Source: Stutzerimonas kunmingensis
GTDB taxonomy: Bacteria > Pseudomonadota > Gammaproteobacteria > Pseudomonadales > Pseudomonadaceae
Direction: 5' to 3'
Assembly: GCF_014764705.1 (NCBI RefSeq)
Contig: NZ_JACXXG010000023.1
Span: 1-64,000 of the forward strand
Length of the DNA stretch: 64,000 nt
Part shown: one piece after another, positions 61,606-64,000 of the stretch
How the letters are laid out: the number at the start of each line of letters is the position of its first letter
How positions within the stretch are numbered: the first letter of the stretch is position 1
Program-made: the position numbers and the translations under genes
Notes under the pieces: generated by a model
Seen by the model: the letters and a program-made list of their open reading frames with translations, nothing else
Database searches by the model: none
What the model was told of the DNA's origin: nothing

Positions 61606-62322
61606 ATGACTGACGCAGAAAGCGAGCTGCATCATTTCGACCGGCGCATGGTCTGGGCCGGTTTTCGCCAGCTCGCGCCGATTTCAATCTTCGTCACCCT
61701 GTTCGGCGCCGCCTTCGGCCTCGCCGCGGTGCAGACCGGGCTGGACGATTCGGTGATTTTGGCGATGAGCGCGCTGGTGTTTGCCGGCGCCTCGCAGTTC
61801 GCCGCGCTGGAGCTGTGGGGCACGCAGGTGCCGCTGTTCACCCTGATGATCACCGTGTTTGCCATCAACGCCCGCCACCTGCTGATGGGCGCCACGCTCT
61901 ACCCCTGGTTGCGCCAGCTGTCGCCGGGCAGGCGCTACGGGGTGATGCTGATCGCCTCGGACGCCAACTGGGCGATGGCCATGCAGGCCTTCAACCGCAA
62001 CCGCCCGGGATTCGGCCTGCTGCTCGGTGGTGGCCTGGCGCTCTGGTCGTTCTGGGTGGTCGGCAGTTGGCTGGGTATCCATTTCGGCAGTGCCGTCAGT
62101 GATCCTAAGCGCCTGGGCCTGGACATGGTGATGGGCTGCTTTCTGCTGGCAATGGTGGTGGGCGGCGAAAAGAACCTGCGCATGCTGGTGATCTGGAGCG
62201 TTGCCGCCGGCGCCTCGCTGCTCGCCTTCCGTTACCTGCCGGAGAACAGCCACGTGGTGGTGGGTGCCCTCGCCGGTGGCGCGACAGGGCTGCTGTGGAA
62301 GGAGAAAGCGCGTGAATCTTGA
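61606..62322 (+). CDS. azlC: AzlC family branched-chain amino acid exporter, large subunit
   Basis: 238 aa inner-membrane protein with about seven helices. The family signature LFGAAFGLAAVQTGLDDS and ASQFAALELWG near residue 65, and the INARHLLMGATLYPWL motif near residue 88, identify AzlC. Paired with AzlD it exports branched-chain amino acids or azaleucine. GGAGG lies 8 bases before the ATG at MTDAESELHHFD. The azlD start overlaps its end by 11 bases. Confidence 0.93.
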   Translation: MTDAESELHHFDRRMVWAGFRQLAPISIFVTLFGAAFGLAAVQTGLDDSVILAMSALVFAGASQFAALELWGTQVPLFTLMITVFAINARHLLMGATLYPWLRQLSPGRRYGVMLIASDANWAMAMQAFNRNRPGFGLLLGGGLALWSFWVVGSWLGIHFGSAVSDPKRLGLDMVMGCFLLAMVVGGEKNLRMLVIWSVAAGASLLAFRYLPENSHVVVGALAGGATGLLWKEKARES

Positions 62323-62620
62323 TGCGACGGGCGCAGGCGCGCTGACCGTGGTGCTGGTCATGGCACTGGTGACCCTGGCGACGCGCTGGGGCGGCGTGTT
62401 CGTCATGGCCTTCGTGCCCATCAGCGACCGCGTCCGCCAGTTCATCACCGCCATGTCCGGCTCAGTGCTGGTGGCGATCGTCGCGCCGATGGCCTTGCAG
62501 GGTGATGCTGGCGCGCGATTGGCGCTGCTAGCCACGGCAGTGACCATGCTGGTGCTGAAAAAGCCGCTGCCGGCGATTGCCGCCGGTATCCTCGCCGCGG
62601 CGCTGGCCAGGCAGCTCTGA
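62312..62620 (+). CDS. azlD: AzlD family branched-chain amino acid exporter, small subunit
   Basis: 102 aa from a GTG with GGAG 7 bases upstream. Three to four helices include ALTVVLVMALVTLATRWGGVF, the conserved AzlD start, and MLVLKKPLPAIAAGILAAAL. It forms the exporter with AzlC. The length is standard. I found no terminator with a T-run after it. Confidence 0.92.
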   Translation: MNLDATGAGALTVVLVMALVTLATRWGGVFVMAFVPISDRVRQFITAMSGSVLVAIVAPMALQGDAGARLALLATAVTMLVLKKPLPAIAAGILAAALARQL

Positions 62621-62891
62621 ACAGCAGCGGCCAATCGCGGCCGCTCAGGACACCGAGTTCGGCAGCCTCCATAGCAGTCATTACCGTGTGCACCAGCAGC
62701 GCGTCGGCATTGTGCTGACCGCGCACCGACCTCGTTGCCACTCTATTTTCGAAAGGTCGTCATACAACTATCGAAAATATTGCTGGCAGCGCCCCGCTTT
62801 TATCAATCTTGGGCGCCGCTACTCTGGAGCCCTCTGTCGCGGCGCTTTAGCTTGGACAACACAACGGAAGTGACACTGAGAAGCAACATAT
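62621..62891. other. Gap between azlD and the udh promoter
   Basis: No gene is visible. It contains an inverted repeat ATTTTCGA-N18-TCGAAAAT (62745-62778) enclosing GTCATACAAC (62759-62768), an 8-of-10 match to the GTCATATGAC operator. The far end leads into the udh promoter. Confidence 0.45.
62745..62778. repeat. Spaced 8-bp inverted repeat upstream of udh
   Basis: ATTTTCGA (62745-62752) and TCGAAAAT (62771-62778) are perfect complements with an 18-base spacer. Centre-to-centre spacing of about 26 bases would put both half-sites near the same helix face. It may be a second operator for a different regulator. Confidence 0.5.
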
Positions 62892-62964
62892 GTCATCAAA
62901 TACGACTTTAAGCGTGTTGACATTCATGTGACTAGATGCTGATATTTGGCACATGTCATATGAC
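62892..62964 (+). promoter_or_regulatory. udh promoter with GTCATATGAC operator
   Basis: TTGACA (62917-62922) and TGATAT (62940-62945) are 17 bases apart. GTCATATGAC (62955-62964) begins 9 bases after the -10 and, with its AAC flank, is identical over 13 bases to the oprD site. Split half-sites GTCAT (62892-62896) and ACGAC (62902-62906) lie upstream of the -35 and could be an auxiliary site. Confidence 0.66.
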
Positions 62965-63002
62965 AACAGATGACTTCAAGAACAATAATGACAGGCACCC
63001 CG

Positions 63003-63818
63003 ATGACTACCACCCCCAATCCCACGCTTGGCCGTCTTCTGCTCACCGGAGCGGCAGGCGGCCTTGGCAAGGTCTTACGCGAAAAGCTGCAGCCCTACGC
63101 CCGTATCATCCGACTGTCCGATATCGCGCCGATGGCCCCGGCAGCCGGCGAACACGAGGAGGTCGTGCCTTGTGATCTCGCCGACAAGGCGGCCGTGCAT
63201 GCCCTGTGCGAAGGCGTAGATGCCATCGCCCATTTCGGCGGCGTCTCCGTCGAGCGGCCGTTCGAGGAAATCCTCGACGCCAATATCCGCGGCACCTTTC
63301 ACATCTATGAAGCAGCCCGCTTGCACGGCATCAAGCGCGTGGTCTTCGCCAGCTCCAACCATGTGATCGGCTTCTACCCGCAGACCGAAACCCTGGACGC
63401 CCACGCACCACGGCGCCCGGACGGCTACTACGGCCTGTCCAAGTCCTATGGCGAGGACATGGCGAGCTTCTACCACGATCGCTACGGCATCGAGACTGTC
63501 AGCATCCGCATCGGCTCCTCGTTCCCCGAGCCGGCCAACCGCCGAATGATGAGCACCTGGCTGAGCTTTCGTGACCTCACCGAGCTGATGCGCTGCGCGC
63601 TGTTCACGCCAGCGGTCGGCCATACGGTGGTCTACGGCATGTCCGCCAACCGTGATGTGTGGTGGGACAACCATCTGGCCGCGCACCTGGGCTTCCAGGC
63701 GCAGGACAGCTCCGAAGCGTTCCGCGACAAGGTTGAGCAGCAACCGCCTTACAGCGCCGACGACCCGGCCGGCATCTATCAGGGCGGCGCCTTCGTCGCA
63801 GCCGGCCCCTTCGACTGA
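63003..63818 (+). CDS. udh: Uronate dehydrogenase
   Basis: 271 aa SDR that oxidises D-galacturonate and D-glucuronate to the corresponding aldarolactones with NAD+. The glycine motif is LLTGAAGGLGKVLREKL. Catalytic residues are Ser in FASSNH (117/118), Y143 and K147 in YYGLSK. The family segments LSDIAPMAPAAG, HFGGVSVERPFEEI and RIGSSFPEP match Pseudomonas Udh closely. Two earlier in-frame ATG codons exist, but the MTTTPN start fits the family. It precedes an SMP-30 lactonase gene. Confidence 0.95.
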   Translation: MTTTPNPTLGRLLLTGAAGGLGKVLREKLQPYARIIRLSDIAPMAPAAGEHEEVVPCDLADKAAVHALCEGVDAIAHFGGVSVERPFEEILDANIRGTFHIYEAARLHGIKRVVFASSNHVIGFYPQTETLDAHAPRRPDGYYGLSKSYGEDMASFYHDRYGIETVSIRIGSSFPEPANRRMMSTWLSFRDLTELMRCALFTPAVGHTVVYGMSANRDVWWDNHLAAHLGFQAQDSSEAFRDKVEQQPPYSADDPAGIYQGGAFVAAGPFD

Positions 63819-63859
63819 TAGCCCCCCTTCGCCCGCGTACAACAACAAAGAGAAACGCA

Positions 63860-64000
63860 ATGGCCAGTGAAGCTGAACTCATCGCCGACCTGCGCTGCGC
63901 CACCGGTGAAAGCCCGGTCTGGGTCGCCGCCGAACAGGCGCTGTACTGGGTCGACATCCCCAACCGCGAGCTGCTGCGCTGGAGCGCTGCCGACGGCCAG
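63860..64000 (+). CDS. SMP-30/gluconolactonase family lactonase (partial)
   Basis: The first 47 codons of a gene that runs off the window. The sequence LRCATGESPVWVAAEQALYWVDI is the N-terminal blade of SMP-30/LRE beta-propellers, with the metal-binding Glu in GESPVW. Lying 41 bases after udh, it probably opens the aldarolactone made by Udh. The rest cannot be assessed. Confidence 0.85.
   Translation, partial: MASEAELIADLRCATGESPVWVAAEQALYWVDIPNRELLRWSAADGQ

Overview
The window is about 64 kb of high-GC gammaproteobacterial chromosome. Protein content and gene order (a FadE-type acyl-CoA dehydrogenase, a small rod-like protein, then bioD-C-H-F-B) match the PA0500-PA0508 neighbourhood of Pseudomonas. 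A carotenoid cluster sits among these core genes, which suggests a yellow-pigmented member of the Pseudomonas stutzeri group (Stutzerimonas). The genus is an inference from protein similarity only. I see no rRNA, tRNA, CRISPR array, prophage or intact insertion sequence.

Layout. 1-2.6 kb: FadE-type acyl-CoA dehydrogenase with a tandem PsrA-like operator. 2.7-7.3 kb: overlapping biotin operon bioB-F-H-C-D (no bioA), with a BirA-type box over the bioB promoter shared with divergent comF. 8.1-11.3 kb: srkA, rlmJ and a nitronate monooxygenase. 11.3-18.8 kb: carotenoid cluster crtZ > < crtB-crtI-crtY-crtX-idi < > crtE, predicted to make zeaxanthin and its glucosides. 18.9-27.6 kb: second acyl-CoA dehydrogenase, a NhaP2-type K+/H+ antiporter, a large MscK-type channel, and SelO. 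27.7-33.8 kb: four-gene signalling operon (hybrid kinase with three receivers, CheR, receiver-less CheB, receiver-kinase). 34-38.7 kb: Pmp3 peptide, SDR, small membrane protein, and NfeD protease-slipin-LEA14-type lipoprotein. 39-46.6 kb: OprD porin, aldose epimerase, 2-hydroxyacid dehydrogenase, and an iron-uptake operon (TonB receptor, DUF3649, PepSY, DUF3325).

46.7-64 kb is mainly an oxidative uronate/aldarate pathway. Uronate dehydrogenase (udh) and an SMP-30 lactonase cut by the window edge would make galactarate or glucarate. GarD, two GudD proteins and a talarate/galactarate dehydratase would dehydrate them. KdgD and a semialdehyde dehydrogenase would complete conversion to 2-oxoglutarate. 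A TctCBA transporter and possibly the OprD porin would bring in substrate. A hipBA toxin-antitoxin pair in lower-GC DNA and an azlCD amino-acid exporter lie inside this region.

The observation I rate highest is a 10-bp palindrome, GTCRTAYGAC, that occurs just downstream of the predicted -10 box of three separate promoters (oprD, gudD2-tctCBA, udh). Degenerate copies lie at the kdgD promoter and upstream of udh. This predicts one repressor controlling porin, transporter, dehydratases and dehydrogenase; its gene is not in the window.
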